DNA of 64,000 bases from Dentipellis sp. KUC8613 (lineage: Eukaryota; Basidiomycota; Agaricomycetes; Russulales; Hericiaceae), in NCBI GenBank assembly GCA_002286715.1, contig NSJX01000011.1:132106-196105 (forward strand), written 5' to 3'. The translations under genes were made by a program, and so were the position numbers. Each line of letters starts with the position of its first letter. The stretch's first letter is position 1. Positions 63,482 to 64,000 of this stretch are shown here, one piece after another. A model generated the notes under the pieces. The model was not told the DNA's origin, did not search any database, and saw only the letters and a program-made list of their open reading frames with translations.

Positions 63482-64000
63482 CTACTTCTTGTTCATGATA
63501 ACCACGTAAGTCTTGTGGGGGTGTTCGAATACACCATTGGCTTCATCAATCCATTTCTTTCCGTCACCGCGCTCAACGATTGCTTGGATGTCCGTCTTGA
63601 TCTTGGCCTTGACATCATCTGTCTGAATAGCAACGTAACTCCTGCTGAACGCTCGGTTCGTCACGATCTCCAGGGTTCCTGGCAGAAGGTAGTCCCAAAC
63701 TTTCTCGACGGGAGGCTCGAAAAGCTTCTCGTAGGTTTCGTTGAACACTTTCCGCCATAGGCCGAGGCGGAATTGTGGGGCTCCTTGTTCATACGATTCG
63801 ACGCAGTCACGGACCTGACCGACCCATTCTGCTACCTCACTAGACGCAAACTGTAGGTCCGACCTGACTCGTAGAAGAAGGATGCGGCATGCGACCTACC
63901 GATCCTCCAAGTTCCAGATCAAGGCAACAATACCATCCGGTTTCAGGATGCGGGAGAATTCTACCGCTGCAGCGTCAAAGTCTGGGCACCAGTGAAATGC
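63482..64000 (-). CDS. Class I SAM-dependent methyltransferase, copy 2 (5' part outside window)
   Basis: Sister of the gene at 33566-34634. The final exon encodes SSEVAEWVGQVRDCVESYEQ, GAPQFRLGLWRKVFNETYEK, then LFEPPVEKVWDYLLPGTLEI and ends YVVIMNKK, stop at 63482-63484. The preceding exon, cut by the window edge, encodes AFHWCPDFDAAAVEFSRILK-like sequence and IVALIWNLEDR. The intron between them (about 63849-63897) is at the same place as in copy 1. Differences are mostly conservative, with no stop or frameshift in the visible part, so this copy also looks functional. Substrate unknown. Confidence 0.88.

Larger units (their letters stand above)
62120..64000. repeat. Duplicated block, copy 2 (continues beyond the window)
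   Basis: Direct-orientation partner of 32955-34083, about 29.2 kb away. It holds the intact HTD2-like gene and the 3' part of the sister methyltransferase. Coding parts are far better conserved than the spacer; the spacer is still alignable (accagacac, catctggtc and aactagtcgcg-like landmarks in both). Confidence 0.85.

Overview
This 64 kb window is nuclear DNA of a filamentous basidiomycete, most likely a mushroom-forming Agaricomycete and possibly a polypore. The genes are dense and cut by many short introns (mostly about 45-65 bases, GT...AG). Coding DNA is GC-rich. The gene set is fungal: cell-wall alpha-1,3-glucan synthase, a Ste11-type MAPKKK with SAM and Ras-binding domains, SPT8, CSM3/Swi3, CMR1, and a LaeA/UmtA-like methyltransferase. 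No transposon, CRISPR, tRNA or rRNA gene was recognised by eye. Coordinates below span start to stop codon including introns. Most ends were fixed by tracing the splice junctions by hand.

Layout. A cut-off unknown gene (1-360, -). SRP54 (566-2666, -) is divergent from SPT8 (2769-5305, +). Then come a LaeA-like methyltransferase (5681-6981, +), poly(A)-binding protein (7423-9773, -) and a SCAMP-type trafficking protein (10261-11597, -), which is divergent from a secreted double-psi-barrel protein (12169-13329, +). Next are COQ11-like (13942-15212, +), mitochondrial adenylate kinase (15682-16829, +), and N-terminal methyltransferase NTM1/TAE1 (17255-18321, -) divergent from CSM3/TIPIN (18426-19860, +). 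CMR1 (20092-22348, -) follows. An unidentified conserved protein (22893-24737, -) is divergent from a SAP-domain mitochondrial protein (24911-25898, +). COA8 (26089-26638, +) is next, then NUP133 (26780-31415, -) divergent from a PRCC-family protein (31532-32908, +).

The right half is framed by two copies of a duplicated block. Copy 1 (about 32955 to at least 34083) carries a wrecked HTD2-like gene and an intact methyltransferase. Copy 2 (about 62120 to the window end) carries an intact HTD2-like gene and the 3' half of the sister methyltransferase. Between them lie a sphingosine kinase (35075-37028, +), histone H2B (37417-38068, +), an 8 kb alpha-1,3-glucan synthase (38552-46638, -) divergent from STE11 (47527-51544, +), tRNA dimethyltransferase TRM1 (51714-54121/54364, -), a ferric reductase (54697-57850, -), copper chaperone ATX1 (58595-59032, -) and a Mup1-like amino-acid permease (59577-61883, -).

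Most genes are single housekeeping genes rather than a cluster. Three local relationships may matter. The ferric reductase and ATX1 are adjacent and act in one metal-uptake pathway. The glucan synthase and STE11 share an 888-base divergent promoter region. Four gene pairs share very short (about 100-175 base) divergent promoters. The clearest evolutionary signal is the 29 kb-spaced direct duplication, in which one HTD2 copy has lost its start codon, gained an in-frame stop and lost about 0.7 kb.
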